Origin: Acanthaster planci
Lineage: Eukaryota > Echinodermata > Asteroidea > Valvatida > Acanthasteridae
DNA: 64,000 nucleotides
Assembly: GCF_001949145.1 (NCBI RefSeq)
Contig: NW_019091366.1
Coordinates: forward strand, 375,496 to 439,495
Reading direction: 5' to 3'
The notes under the pieces were generated by a model that ran no database searches, was not told where the DNA came from, and saw only the letters and a list, made by a program, of their open reading frames with translations. Positions 1-12,169 of the stretch are shown here, piece after piece (positions within the stretch are counted from its first letter, which is position 1; every line of letters starts with the position of its first letter). The position numbers and the translations under genes are program-made.

Positions 1-1401
1 TTAAGCGGTACTTTGAGATGTACAGAAGTCGATATCAATGACATGAGCATCATGCCAACAGATTTTGTGTTTTAGAAAACATCTTTTAAGAACTGTAGGA
101 ACTGAGTGCCATGCAGAGACCTTGAATTGAAGACACCAAATGTCCCCTTTGCATTTTATGTGCATGAAGCTTACGCAAATGCTTTAAAAAAAAATTCTTT
201 GTGTAACGGAAGATCAAAGGAAATTTCAATAGTAACTCAAATTGTTGACTAAGGCCAAAAAAAAGTCTCCGAGTTCTGATCAGGGGTTGGCTTAAAAAGG
301 GGTGTGGCGACACCGCCTTTTTTCTTTGCCCTCCTTTTTTTTCCAAAATATGATGTATGTACGTAGGTACCGCCGCTGCCAACAATGAAATAGACTGGCT
401 CCCTCGCTATTTACTGTTTAAATACATATAACACAACCGTACCCCATCTAACACACGTTAAAATTAAGCAGGAGCAGGATTCTAGGTGATCAAGCAAGTT
501 TGGCAGCTTTTGGACATCGTATTATATGAAATAAAAATCTTTTTCAATTGTGCTGAACCGCAGGTCTATGGCAACGCGTGCTGACCAGAAATGGAGACTT
601 TTTTGGCCTAATGTACAAGTTTTTTACTTTCTTTTCAAATATTCTATACATCTTTATCTTGAAATCAACTTTTAAACAATTAGTTTGTGGATTTGCAAGT
701 AAACATAACAAGCATGCACTCAAATTTCATTTCCAGACAGGTATAACAATTGTCAAAAGGGTAGATTTCAAACACAAAACCCCATGAAAAATACCATTTC
801 ATTTCACGCTGCATTTTTTCTTCACTGTAAAAACTTCTCAAGACAGAGAGAAGTGAGGCTGAAAACTCTAGGCTCTGACAACAATTCAAATTTTTTTCAA
901 AACAGTATTACGTGTAAACTGCACGAGATGTCACAGATAAGTACATGAATGCAATGTAAGAAAAAAGTGTCGTCATGGCGCATGTAGCTTGAAAAAAGTG
1001 GAAGTGGAAAACTCTCACAGTTTTACACCTGAAAGGGAATTAACGTTAAATGAAGAGTAAAAAACCAGGCAGTATCTCATCTTTATCTTGTCAAGGATTG
1101 TGGCTCGTCATTGAGTTTTCCCCAATCAGTTAGCCTATAAGCCACAATTTTATTCAAAGTGGCGACCAAGTCTACCCTCAACCGACTGGAAAGACTAATG
1201 GAGAGGTAAGTTTACAAATAGTTAATCAACATGAAGAACAAACAATAGTTAACTTTCAAATCTCCAATGAAGTTATCATTTAAACAAAAACCAAATATCA
1301 AAAACAACAAAAGAAAAAAGATAAAAATAATATGTCAATGCTTTGAAAAGAATGCGGATCCATGCAAGCAAACTACCGCGGGTAAGCGGCGAAAGACTCA
1401 C

Positions 1402-4400
1402 TCTCGACAAACCCTCTGTGGATCGCCGTGCGGGGGAGTATTTGGCGATACGACGGACGGACAACGACTGGAAGAACAAGGGTTTTTAGAAATGGAAATA
1501 TACACAACACACACATGTGCACCAAATCCAGGCAATGAACCACACAAACGGAATGGATACATGCATTCATGCATAATTAATGTGTATGAGCAATACAATA
1601 CCAATTATAAAAGGAATAATTTTTTCAAATGCCGTCAATTTTCAATGGCTTGGCATGACAATGTTACAATGAAGTAATCTGATCCTGCTCATTAAAAAAA
1701 CATCTCTTCATATGAACAAAGAACTTTCCTGAGAACTGCAAGCCCTAGAAAATGCAATGACGTGTGCTCTCCATTATTAAAAAGCTTAACTGAAAGGGGT
1801 GAAGGCTGAAATTTTAACAATTACCAATTACATGGCCATGTAATACGAGTCTTGAGGACCTGACCAAACTTCCCGTTTATTAATTCTTTCTTTACACTCA
1901 ATAGAACGTCAAATGATACACTCTCTATTCCGCTCTTGTTTTAGACTAATCAAAAACACAAAGTTGTTCCTCTGATGAGCTCTTCTTCAGCGGAATGTTA
2001 TACAGGTACTTACGAAAATGATAATGACGCATACATGTACGTATAGGCTGTATATTATCGTGCGAAATGGACAGATTTCAGCCAGAAATTCCATCCACTG
2101 CAATTAAAGAAGTAGGATGAAGTACATTTCCCACTCTCTACACAACAAACACCTCCGACTACAATCAAAAGGCAGCAAATTGCCTGAAAGATAAAATGGC
2201 ATTCAATTGTGCCCCCCGCCCCTCTCACACCCCTCATGAAAGAAACGTCCACAAGCCAGAGCAAGCTGCCTACAGCTGAATTGCGCAGGGTACATATAAC
2301 AGATGCAGTGTGATGGCTATTGAAATGTTTGGAGGGCAGGCGGCTGCTAGGAAGGCATGCATGACAGAACTGGACTCACTTTCTCCGCCGGTGATTCGCT
2401 GGACTTAATTGACGTGCTTGCTGGCTGCTTCTTCCCAGACGGAGACAACTGTGTGCAATAATTTGTTAGCTAACCCTTATTCGTTGTCAAAGTTTTTGGT
2501 AGTTTTAGTGCGTGAGCTACATCACGCTGAGGGAAGATTTAAATGGAACAGTTCAGCCGGGGCCTGTAGTAACATTATGTGAATTTGCAAAATGATATCT
2601 GTTCTAAGAGATTCTAATTAACTGATTTCTCTTTTAAACAACCAACTTTGCTTTTGGAAAGAGCAAAATTAGTCCAGACAGCTCTGACACACAATGTTTT
2701 GCTGGACTTAAAAGCATTCTAATTTTCCAGCAAAGACCCAGCTGAAATGTCGCATCTAAAGTTGTGTCCAAATCAAGTGGCTGTGGCCAATATTAACACA
2801 CATGCCTATGGGGAGTGACTCTAGCCACAAGCCCGTAACTCCCACTGGCGTACCTTGAAAGGTTCCAGCTAAATTTCCGACTTTCAGCTACCACACTGGG
2901 GTTGATGGTAAGAGACAAACCTTCAAAACATGCATTAAAGACGGACGCATGCATGAGTCATCCCTAACCCTGCCAAATATGCACCAGTGGTCACAAGTGG
3001 CTGTGCGCCGTTAAATTTAGCAGACAACAAGGGTGGGCAGGTATAGTGGGTTAACCAACTGTGCCAGTGCTCTGTGCTTATAAATCCAGTGTGCTGCATA
3101 GTGCCATCAAGTCATGCTGCGTCAAGCAACAGGTCTCCCGTTACAACCGGACTTTTCTCTGTCTTAAATTAAGCAGCGTTCTCGTTTCAGCAGTGTCGGG
3201 ATCTGTCGCATTGAACAGGCTGCATGAGGGAAAAACTTCAATACATACTGAATGGACAGCACTTTGAAAGACTAGCTTAAGACACATAACGGGGAAAACC
3301 TGATAGGAATGGGGCTGTAGTGGAAGGTTTGGAAACAAGAATTATTGTGTTGATTGCTGAGCCAATGTTTAAGAGATTCACCACTTTACCTTGTCTGCCT
3401 TGGGTATGCCAGTGGGGGCAGGCGAGGCAGTTCCTGGGGACGCTGTCCCACTGCCTGGGGGAGACTCCTCTACGGTGATCTGATGATGTAAGTAATAGTG
3501 ACTATGACACTCTTTATTACATTAACCCTAACCCCCAAGGGTGTATGTTAAATCGTGTTGAAATTGGAGGATTTGGGATTGTTAGGGTTAAACCAGAACA
3601 GGGGCGTCAATGAGACATGGTGGTGACTTTCCTGAGCTGGGGTTTCAAATCTTGGCCAGGTCAACGTTTTGTAAGTTTGTTTGGTTTTTCAGTTCCTGCC
3701 CGATTTTGGTGGGTTTTGCTAGAAAAATCAAGAAAGAACTACAACTGTATGTGTCAAGATGAACAGTACCCAGGGTTTTCCCTTTCAAATATTCTCTTGA
3801 AGGACAGTCTAATGCGGTCATTTCTGGGTTTATTTTATGAACTTTTTAAATCCTTAGGGGTTGTCTAAAGATGGGTCAAATGATCAAAAATATTCAAGTA
3901 ACTGCTGTATACGTATGTATTGAACAGATCCATTCCAGTTATAAGAATAGAAACGATCTTGAATGCAGTACATGACATCAACGACTGCTTGTCATAGGTG
4001 ATCTTAAAGACTTTAGATGACTAAAATTATCGCAAAGGAGCATCGATTCCAAAATTTTTGTCCACAGGCTGTGTTCTTACTTGCGACTGGCGTACGAATA
4101 TCCCGTGGTTGTCCGGGCAACTGAAGTATTTTTTGCCTTGGACGATTCCATTGTTCTTTCCCTTGGGTTCGTCGAGAACAACCCCAATCCACTTGCCTCT
4201 GTCAAAATTCAAATGGTGCCATTCAAATACGTAACAATGACACCACTCTAGTGACAAAATACGGCCTGACACAGGTCACAATTCAAGACATAAATCATGG
4301 TAAATGTGTTATGTCGCAACTGCCACATCTGTCCCCACTATGATTGGCATGGTCCCAACTGTGGTGTTGTCATTGGGCCGGCCTAACGCCGGTAAATTTC

Positions 4401-5471
4401 TGCAGAAATTTTCTCAACCCTCTCTGGGTTACTTGTGGCTTACACCTGTGAAAGACTCTTCCAATAATGCCAACCTGCCATTTCACCCAAACTAGATTCT
4501 GCTAACACGTGCTGCCGATATATACCGAGTTATGATGGCACATTCTATGGCACACCATATCACAGTTTGGGCCGGCCAGACTGCGCCACTGTAGTTGGGA
4601 CAGATGCTCTAGTTGGGACGTATCAACTGGGCTGGTGGTGTTGCTAGTGAGCTAATCAGCACTTTTTCCACGTCTCTGTTTTTATCACCACCCTTGGCTA
4701 GACCCCATGCTCCATTATCAGTTTAAAATGTCTGCTGTTGGAACCAGATGCCCATACAGTGCATGTGTACTTGGTCACAGGTCAGGCCTCATGTTAAACA
4801 ATGTGATATTTCTGCGAAATTCAGGGGACTGAATTTATGAATGGCTCTCCTGCAAGTCCTTCTACCATGTCAACAGAATAAGTTACAGAAAGCCCAGTGC
4901 TATGTATAAGGGATCAGCTGCATGACACGAATGTGTACGGACAGAGTTCTCATGGGTGTTGGGAACAAAAGGATATTTTTTTCGACAATCACTGAATGAA
5001 TGCTAATGGTACTCATTCCGTACATGTACGGTATAAATATGCAATTGTCCGGTATAAATGTGCAATTGTCCCCAAAATGAGTTGTACCTGTTTTATCTGG
5101 GTCATTCCACGAGGTTGAGGCACAATTTGTGACGGTGTCCATTGTCACTTGGTTTCATAAAAATGAACAGCTATTTCCCTGCATGTGGATTCCAAAGTAT
5201 ACATCTGGCAAGGCTGAATACAGAGGTAGGTGTCATTTTTACACAGTAAATGACCTACTCTACAGGTCATGACAGGAGGTAAAAGTTACCGATGTAACAA
5301 GGACACCGTCATAAATTGTGCCCCAGCCTCATGGAATGACCCATCTACAACCATTCCATCTCTACAAACTCACGATGCAAAGGCAGTCACGCCCACAAAC
5401 GCCACCTTGCCATGCAAGCCCTTTCCTATGATCTCCACCTTGGAGCCGGTCTTGACTGGCTTTTCTGCCAT
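1402..5471 (-). CDS. DCTN1: Dynactin subunit 1 (p150Glued), N-terminal exons, partial
   Basis: Dynactin p150Glued is the large dynactin subunit; its N-terminal CAP-Gly domain binds microtubule plus ends and EB1 and its coiled coils bind dynein. Coding exons on the minus strand: 5374-5471 (32 codons plus 2 nt), 4081-4198, 3390-3479, 2380-2448 and 1402-1467. All have GT/AG borders and phases that join cleanly. The first two make the CAP-Gly domain ([18 protein letters not shown], then [15 protein letters not shown] and HGIFVRQSQ). Exons 3-5 are Ser/Pro/Lys/Arg-rich, like the basic linker of p150Glued. The GKNDG signature reads GKNNG here. The ATG at 5469-5471 is the first Met, but 'atcag' just before it could be a splice acceptor, so the true start may be in an upstream exon. 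A donor-like site at 7267-7268 could end a 5' UTR exon (inference). The coiled-coil part lies beyond the left edge. Confidence 0.9.
3522..3591. repeat. Short palindromic element with TTAACCCTAAC ends
   Basis: A 70-bp segment starts TTAACCCTAAC and ends GTTAGGGTTAA. The same ends occur at 60445-60503 and 60629-60687, so this is a family of miniature palindromes. It lies in a DCTN1 intron. The TTAGGG unit is telomere-like but is not repeated in tandem. Confidence 0.6.
5098..5343. repeat. Foldback (MITE-like) element in DCTN1 intron
   Basis: The 43-bp arms 5098-5140 (starts TGGGTCATTCCACGAGG) and 5301-5343 (ends CATGGAATGACCCA) are imperfect inverted repeats enclosing about 160 bp. The element sits in the intron between the two CAP-Gly exons. 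No transposase is present, so this is a non-autonomous element. No clear target-site duplication was seen. The outer ends resemble those of the element at 44680-44875. Confidence 0.7.
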
Positions 5472-7500
5472 CCTGATCTTGGGTCAACTCACTTCCCTAC
5501 TGCTGTTCCATGTCAGACAAAAAACAAAAGCAGATGCATGACAGAGCAAACTCCTGATAGGCCTACTAGGGTCGGAGAATACAGGGGTGTGAGTGGACAT
5601 AAAATTAAAGCTGAGAACAGCTACATTTAGCAAAAAGCTGAAATGTAAAAAGTTTCCATACTTTTGTACAGGCCGGTTATACAAAAAAGTTGAAATTCAG
5701 GGTCAACATCTAAACAAAAAAGCTGAAATCAGCTAAAAAGCCAAATTCTCACATCCCTGAGAATAACATAAACAAATATTGAAATAATGGTTTCGGAGGA
5801 AGACTCATATTTACTCATTAACTGGTTGTTTATGTTCCTTGCTGGCAAGAGCATTAGTAATATACGCCGTTTTATGTTATACATATAAGTTGTAACTTTC
5901 CCTCCTTCCTCCATGCTTTATGCATGGACCATGTTATTAAGTCTAGATGGAGTAGTCCAGATATTATGCCCAATTGTGAATGATCCAGTTTTTTAGTTTA
6001 TTCTGTGCATGGCGCCGTTTGGCACAATCAGTCAGTCAGCTACCCCTTGAACTGTGGGGTCTGACGTCCACTCCTCTCCCACGAGAGAGAAAGGAATGGA
6101 CGTCAGAATCCACAGTTTGTGGGGTATCAATCAGCATGATTACAAAAATTTGGTTACGCTATTCCCAGTCATCACACTGTGGCATTTTAACACACCCAAA
6201 AGAAGCAAAATGCCCCTTTGTGGTTTTCAAAGCTATGTAGAAATGCACTCTGGCCTGCATGTAGGCCTAGGCCCATAGCCTACATGTAAGTTCCCGGATG
6301 TCCAACGGTAAGAATCAGTCGATCCAATATGAAATCTCCAACTGTAGTGTAGGCCTAGTGCCTGTATTTCCTTTTTTGAAAAGAATGTTTCAGTTTCACA
6401 ACCGCAAGTTAGAAAGAAAGGGTGGTTGGCTCAGAAATATCAGCACATCGTGTCATGTCGTGTACGGTGTAAGCTTATTGTATCTAGGCCTAATAAAATA
6501 AATAGATGGACATAAAAACATGACAGATTGCACAAAAATCGAGTGAGCGTATAAATCGTCATGATCGTCCGATCACACCCACCATATATCGATAGCCCTA
6601 CATGTACTATACAACAATCTAAACATGTACTACATGGAGAATGTGCCTTTTTTCGTCATAAACAAGTCAGTGCCTACCGTAGCACTGCAGTACTAGGCTA
6701 GCCTAGATCGGCCTGGTCATGCAGTGTGAAAATAAAAAGTAACGTTAGGCTCTCAGTTTTTATATTTTTTTCTTTTATAGCAGTTTCAAAGGGAAAACAA
6801 CATCCAAACGACTCGACTTAAATTGGAAGAAAGAAGAGTTCTTACAACGCAAACTAGGGAACTGTTTGCTTGTCTGTCATGTCTGTGCCAAGATGATTCC
6901 TATCAAGCGATATCCGGGACATTAATTTTTTTCACATAAACGCGAAGGATATTCTTACGATCGTGCACATATGGCTGTCGTTAGCCGCTCCCAGAAGATA
7001 TCCGAAGACTAATGAATAAATGTCACAAGAGGGCGCTTGTGAACCCCCTATAGCTGTTCGGAGCTGTGACCAGTACTGATTAATTTAATCTAATACAGAT
7101 TATAATTGCGCAATAAATAATGACAGTAGACAGATGTCCCTGGTTTTTCAACTGTGAAAATCAAAACAAACAAACAAAATGATCTTGGTCGTCCGATTTT
7201 AAACCGAATGATCTCGAAACAAAATAAAAAAAAATCTTTTGGACTCTCATAATTAAAAATGCACTTACCTACCAAACTACAAAATGGCAGAACATGCAAC
7301 CCCTCCCCGCTTGCGTGTTTTTATCACACAACTCACGTATGTTCAAGAGGATGTATCTTTTATATACTTGAGATGTTCCTCTAACTGCTAGCATGCGGTG
7401 GCGTTAAATGCTAGGCTCTTCCGGTGGGATATGGGGGAAGGGGGAGGGACAAGAGTTCTCACAGGGTAGTAGTTACCCCTTTTGTCACCCCAGCTACCCA
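5472..7500. other. Intergenic / possible 5' region of DCTN1
   Basis: No coding exon seen. It holds a near-perfect hairpin at 6039-6128 (arms 6039-6078 and 6090-6128 sharing ACTGTGG and TCTGACGTCCA). A donor-like sequence (gtaagtg on the minus strand, 7263-7268) may mark a non-coding first exon of DCTN1. Short open frames here have no recognisable content. Confidence 0.4.
6039..6128. repeat. 90-bp hairpin
   Basis: Inverted arms of about 39 bp (6039-6078 and 6090-6128), with CTGACGTCCACTCCTCTC facing a complementary stretch containing GAATGGACGTCAG, separated by roughly 11 bp. It is a compact foldback of unknown origin. Confidence 0.6.
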
Positions 7501-8803
7501 GCTGTTAGCATTGTATATGGGCTACACGCCGATAACATTATGCGCCACGTTGGCACACCCATAGAGACAGTTTTTTTTTCCAGTCTGAAGTTCAATACAC
7601 GTAGCAACAAATTCAGGCAAAACGATATAAAACACGGCTACAGAGACACATTACATGTATCAAGATCTGACACTAACATCTGTTATGATTTCCCAGGTTA
7701 TCAACAGTGTTATGACACAGCTTAATATTGATTTTGTCTCAGTATAGATGGAGTTTAAAATAAACTTTAACCATAAACGTGGACAAACATGACAACTTCT
7801 TTGTCTCTCTCGAGTACACACGCTGGATGTTGCTTGTCCTTTCCTATCTGACGCACTTTGTCACTTACTGACTTCTAACAACTCACTCACTACGTCCATT
7901 TGAAGTGCAAAAATCCAGAAATATTCAAATAACATCGGTTGCAAATATTTTAAAACTGTCTCAAATTATAGAGTTTTATTTACAGTTTGAATGAAACAAC
8001 CTACATACGATATTCGTGACTCAAATTTTTCTACGGTTCTTTCCAAATGTTAAATCATGTTGAAACAAACTTCATACATCTATGTGTGATCTCTCGTGTA
8101 AGTAAATTCAATGGACTGGGATCAACGTTAAAATTGCCTTGGTCAGACTGCAGTCGAAAACTGTCGAATATTGCTATCACACGAACAGGTTCAATACACC
8201 ATTCCCGGTTTGGTTTTGTCTTCTTGTCTTTGGGAGACGATTTATGTCCAAATATTGAAATCTGCACAGCAAATGGATGTTTGAAAAAAAAAGACATATA
8301 TTTAGGGAAAAAAATCAAAATTAACAATTGCGGGAAAAATACAAGCCTTAGGGCGGTTTTAGCACCTGACAGTTTTCTGGTATGTTTTTCCTTACTTTTT
8401 TATTATTAATTAATGTTTTTCAAACGTTTATGGGCATTTAAAGTGCTGTAGATTTCGTCAAGATTCCTCACAAGGTTTCTTCTTATATGAACTAAGTTGA
8501 AATTCCTGATTTCGTGTTTCGGAATTTCAACGGCTTCCAAATCGATGTTAAAATGAGCTCTGAAGCTTTTTGTAGTGAAGGTAGCAAGTTAGTTGAAGAG
8601 GTTTGCGGTAGCACCATGTAGGATATCTATTTCATGAGTTTATGTATGGTCCTGAAAGTATGCGCTGTCCGTCGTCAGGAGCGTGCTAACTGTAACAGTC
8701 TACGGTAAAAGTTGATCACTACGTTACACATTTTAATGGTGCTCTAAAGATACAATCTGAACAAAGTCTCTGTGCTGTTTATCTGTCCTATGAGGCTTTG
8801 ACT

Positions 8804-9545
8804 CTAGATTTCGAAGAAGAGACAGAAAAAAGTTGTTGTTCTCGAACTTGCTGGGATCGTCACTACGGGTGGCATTGCTTAACTGACAAGTTTTTCCCCC
8901 TTGGCTGTTTCGGGTGTTGAAGGAGCGACAGCGAAGGTCGTCGCAGCAGGCCGAGCATCAGTGGTCGATGGTTGTGGTGAGGAACTCACCGATGCGGTGA
9001 CCGCGAAGACACCCGGTGAGAGGCCGTCCATCGGGGCCGAGGGTGAGGCAGAAGGAACGGGGCTGGTTGAGGGGACGAACACACGCGGCACCACCCTTAC
9101 ACAAACCAGTGCATATTACGTCATTCCATAGCCCGAAATCGTCGCCTCGTGTACGCAGAGCAGGGCATTCGACGGGAAAATGGCTGGGTTCTCTCTCTCG
9201 CCAGTTAGAGAAAATACCCGCCTCCAGTCCTCCACATTCCCAATGTTGTTCCCCTTTTCGACATGCCAACCACAACCAGCCGATGCCATTTTCGTTTGCC
9301 CTTTCCGCCATGAAATTATTTTCCTCCAGTGAGCGCGGAGCGGCCATCGCGCCGCCCCTGGCCTGGCAAGCATACCAGGCCCCGTTCCAGGCCGTGAAAG
9401 GTATGAAGATGTAACAAGAACTGTTCCACCTCTCCCAACCCGAGAGGCAATACGCAGCACCACCAGGCGCGGAGGGGCAGGTGCCTGCCGCCCATGCGGC
9501 TAGGGAAACGGTCAAGCTGATGCTGATAAACCTGACAGGATACAT
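8804..9545 (-). pseudogene. C-type lectin/PAN pseudogene (left copy)
   Basis: Homologue of the intact gene at 14386-15129. The frame opens at 9545 with a signal peptide, then a C-type lectin domain (GWERWNSSCYIFIP, WLWLACRKG, LWNDVIC) and the start of the PAN/apple domain. At 8958-8960 a TGA replaces the TGC (Cys) of the paralogue. Homology continues past it in frame (CRSFNTRNS, CQLSNATRSDDPSKFEN). A single extra T near 8830 then shifts the frame, after which the paralogous C-terminus is readable to a TAG at 8804-8806. Two independent lesions make this a pseudogene. The 195-residue product ending at the TGA would keep the lectin domain but lose the PAN domain, so a truncated secreted lectin is a possible alternative. 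Confidence 0.85.
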
Positions 9546-11700
9546 CTTGGCGCACGAGATATCGTTGCGATTTAACAGGAGTCCTTAATATTTAATAGCA
9601 ACACCGATATCGTCTGTTGGTCTGTGTCCAATTGTGCCTTAGCGACGACAGACAGCAAGCGCGCTTTCTGCAGGGCCACTGTGATCTGAGGAGCGCACTA
9701 TTCCTAAACACAGACGGTTCCGAATTCTCAGATGAAATTTGTTGTCCTAATCTGTTTTTTTAATGATGAAATCTAATTAGATTAGCATACCTCTTCCACA
9801 GATTCAGTGCGTTGATTGGCCGAGAGCTAAGCTCACGACAAGTGCTGCTTTCTGGTTCATGACTTTGTCATGCAAGTGCACGCACTTCTGATCAGTGATT
9901 ACCAGCTTCCATTAGACGGAAACTCAAGTTGTGCCTGAACTCCAGGTGCCATGGAAGTGACGTCATAATTACGATCCAGGGCCGTTTTCCAATACTCAAC
10001 CTCGTCTCCGTCTCAGGCTTCGTCCCCGAAACCAATTCCGGATTGTGGGCCTGACGCGTTTAAATCAAATTTGATTACTGTAGTTTTTTGCTCTCTTGCA
10101 TCTTATGTGATGTTTTGTGGCACTATTAGAATAATTGGTACGCTTACAGCTTCAAAGTCAGGTAGTAAAAAAAAACAGTTGAAGACTGAGACGCAGCCGA
10201 AGTTGAGTATTGGAAAACGGCCCAGATAATGGGCGAATCCAATGCATTGCATAGGGAATGGTGGACTGGTCCCCCGTCCCTGCTAAGTTCGGAGAACGTC
10301 TGTCCAGAGACTAAGTTCGGGACGGGAACCAGTCTAAGTGCTGCTACTGCTGGGAGGTTGTTTAGAAACGTGCTGATAAATTTTCCACAATTCCATGCGC
10401 AGTAGTAATGTAGGGAAGCGTGTTTTAGGGGGGCACCAAAGTTTATTTGGCACGCCGCCCAGCCCGTTTGAAATGTATAACAAAGTCCCGCGAAGGAAGT
10501 GCGCTGGGCGCCGGCGTGCGAGTAACAATTATATTCCTTTCCAGTGTGGGCACCACAGAGTGAGTATCTTAGGATTAGCCTGTTACCATGAAAACTAGCT
10601 TTTTGCATTGTAATAGCTGAATTGCAGTCTTTCCACCCTCGCAATCTATGATTCCATAGTGTGTGACCCGACTTGATGATTATTGGGGTCATTGCACTTA
10701 GGCTGTTTGTGTAGCGACTCGTAAGATTTGCACTAGGCTTTCGATCTTTACTCCACACACTGTTCATTATTAGGTGCTGTCTGGAAGGCCAAGTCCACGG
10801 TCGCACACCGGCCTGGCACTCGGGGTAATTTTAGGGATTTGGGGAAATTATAGGAATTTTAGGAATAAAGGATTTGAATTGTTATTAACTGTGATCAAAC
10901 CTAGATATTTGAACCCCCAAAGTTGACATGTAAATAAAACTCTGTATAATTGAGACGGTTACATTTGGACTCTATCTGCCCGTTTCCTTTGCCTTGGCGT
11001 CCTTCAACTAACAATTTAAGCGGACCTCCTTAATAGATGGTCTGTCATGACACATTATGGTTATCGACCTGAAAAATTATTATGGTAGCAGACAACGCAC
11101 ACTAATTTTTGTCCAAAGTGCATTTCCCGTCTCCGACAATTATGACGTTGATTTATCCACTCTAGTATAGCGATCGACATCACTTTTTTCATTACTAACA
11201 AACTGCTGGTAACAATTTACGGAAAGTATCATCAACCTGAATGACTGATGCTCGGTACTTGTCGTATTGGCTCTATTATCAGTGAACGAGTCCCAGTGGA
11301 ATACCGCAGAATATGCATTCATAGGTAGCAAAATTGTCTTCGTTAACTAAAAGTTATTATTTAGCCGGGCTTCTGAGCACTCGTAAACAAGATTCTGGCA
11401 TAGCCTAATGCAGCATGACAAAACGAGCAGCGGGAAGAGACATTACTACTGCAGCATAATAATTGTCGGTAAAATTTAGAAAACTAGAGTAACATATAGT
11501 GCCCTGTGCACGGAATGCACGTACGTTGATCGGAGAAACTTGATGCTCACAATGCGAGTCCGTCGCTCTAACATACTTTATTTACAAATTCCCATTCCAA
11601 CGCCTTGTATGAAAAGGCGCTGGGATGAACAAATCTAGCGGTGTGTGATAACCCATCATCGTAACATGTACATGCGAGATTCGAAGTAACATCTTACATG
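9546..11700. other. Non-coding interior of left duplication unit
   Basis: Upstream sequence of the lectin pseudogene resembling 15130-15320, then the MITE at 9979-10223, then sequence with weak similarity to 15300-16500. A 220-codon minus-strand frame at 10144-10806 has no family signature and runs through the MITE end, so it is not called as a gene. Confidence 0.5.
9979..10223. repeat. MITE-like element with 22-bp terminal inverted repeats
   Basis: The left end (9979-10000) reads GGGCCGTTTTCCAATACTCA then AC, and the right end (10202-10223) is its reverse complement. The roughly 200-bp interior has no coding capacity. No convincing target-site duplication is visible. It underlies part of a long but implausible minus-strand open frame (10144-10806). 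Confidence 0.8.
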
Positions 11701-11888
11701 CCTTTTTTAGCTCCATGGTAGTTACTCAGTGGAGCAAAGATCTCAAACAGAAACATCTCTGTGTTTAAATAGAAGACCCCATGTCCGTTCCCATCAATTT
11801 CAAGCATGAGTACCTTCTCTCGACGATTACAAATAGGCCCATTTATGAAATAGTTATCAACTAAACGTCCGAGTTAGCACGGGCCCCA

Positions 11889-12150
11889 TGGAAGGGCTCC
11901 CTCTACAGGTTGGTGTAGAGTAAGAGGTTGGGGGAGAGGATTCCCTTGTTGATTCATCCAGATGTGCAGCAAGGAGCTGGTCCATGACTAATCTGGTTCC
12001 CTGACCAAAGATTCCCTAACAACTCTTGATAAAATCTTGATTCGACGAGAATAGTTGGAATCATCGGGTCAGGTATCCAGCCTAGGCCATGACCTCATCT
12101 GGCTGTAGTCTGGGGTTCTGGCTCAAGACGAGGGCAGCGTACATGAGAAT
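11889..12150 (-). pseudogene. Relic of the last exon of an S8 protease
   Basis: The minus strand matches the terminal exon of the protease at 17789-17931, including the stop and 3' flank (the plus strand shares GGGCTCCCTCTACAGGTTGG, and later GGGGTTCTGGC). The coding match is broken by small indels and by a 98-bp insertion at 11989-12086. No other protease exons are present nearby, so this is a truncated copy left by segmental duplication. Confidence 0.85.
11982..12093. mobile_element. Miniature foldback transposon inserted in the protease relic
   Basis: A 98-bp insert (11989-12086) interrupts the exon relic and is absent from the paralogous exon at 17871-17898. It is flanked by the 7-bp direct repeat CCATGAC (11982-11988 and 12087-12093), which occurs once in the intact exon. 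Its ends are imperfect inverted repeats sharing CTGG, CCTGACC and GATTCC over about 27 bp. A 7-8-bp duplication would fit a hAT-type mechanism. Confidence 0.75.
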
Positions 12151-12169
12151 AATGCTTAGGAATATTGGT

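Noticed and set aside
1140-1206. Possible plus-strand exon ending at GAGAG/gtaagt
   Set aside because: A strong donor, but no acceptor-bounded coding partner on that strand, and it falls in the DCTN1 gene on the minus strand.
1267-1677. 136-codon plus-strand frame
   Set aside because: It overlaps a well-spliced DCTN1 exon on the other strand and is low-complexity and Lys/Asn-rich.
8958-8960. Selenocysteine reading of the in-frame TGA
   Set aside because: It replaces a disulphide cysteine of an extracellular domain, the paralogue has plain TGC, and a second frameshift lies downstream; no SECIS-like structure was recognised.
10144-10806. 220-codon minus-strand open frame
   Set aside because: It has no family signature, starts beyond and runs into a MITE inverted end (10202-10223), has no splice or promoter context, and the paralogous right unit has no matching frame.
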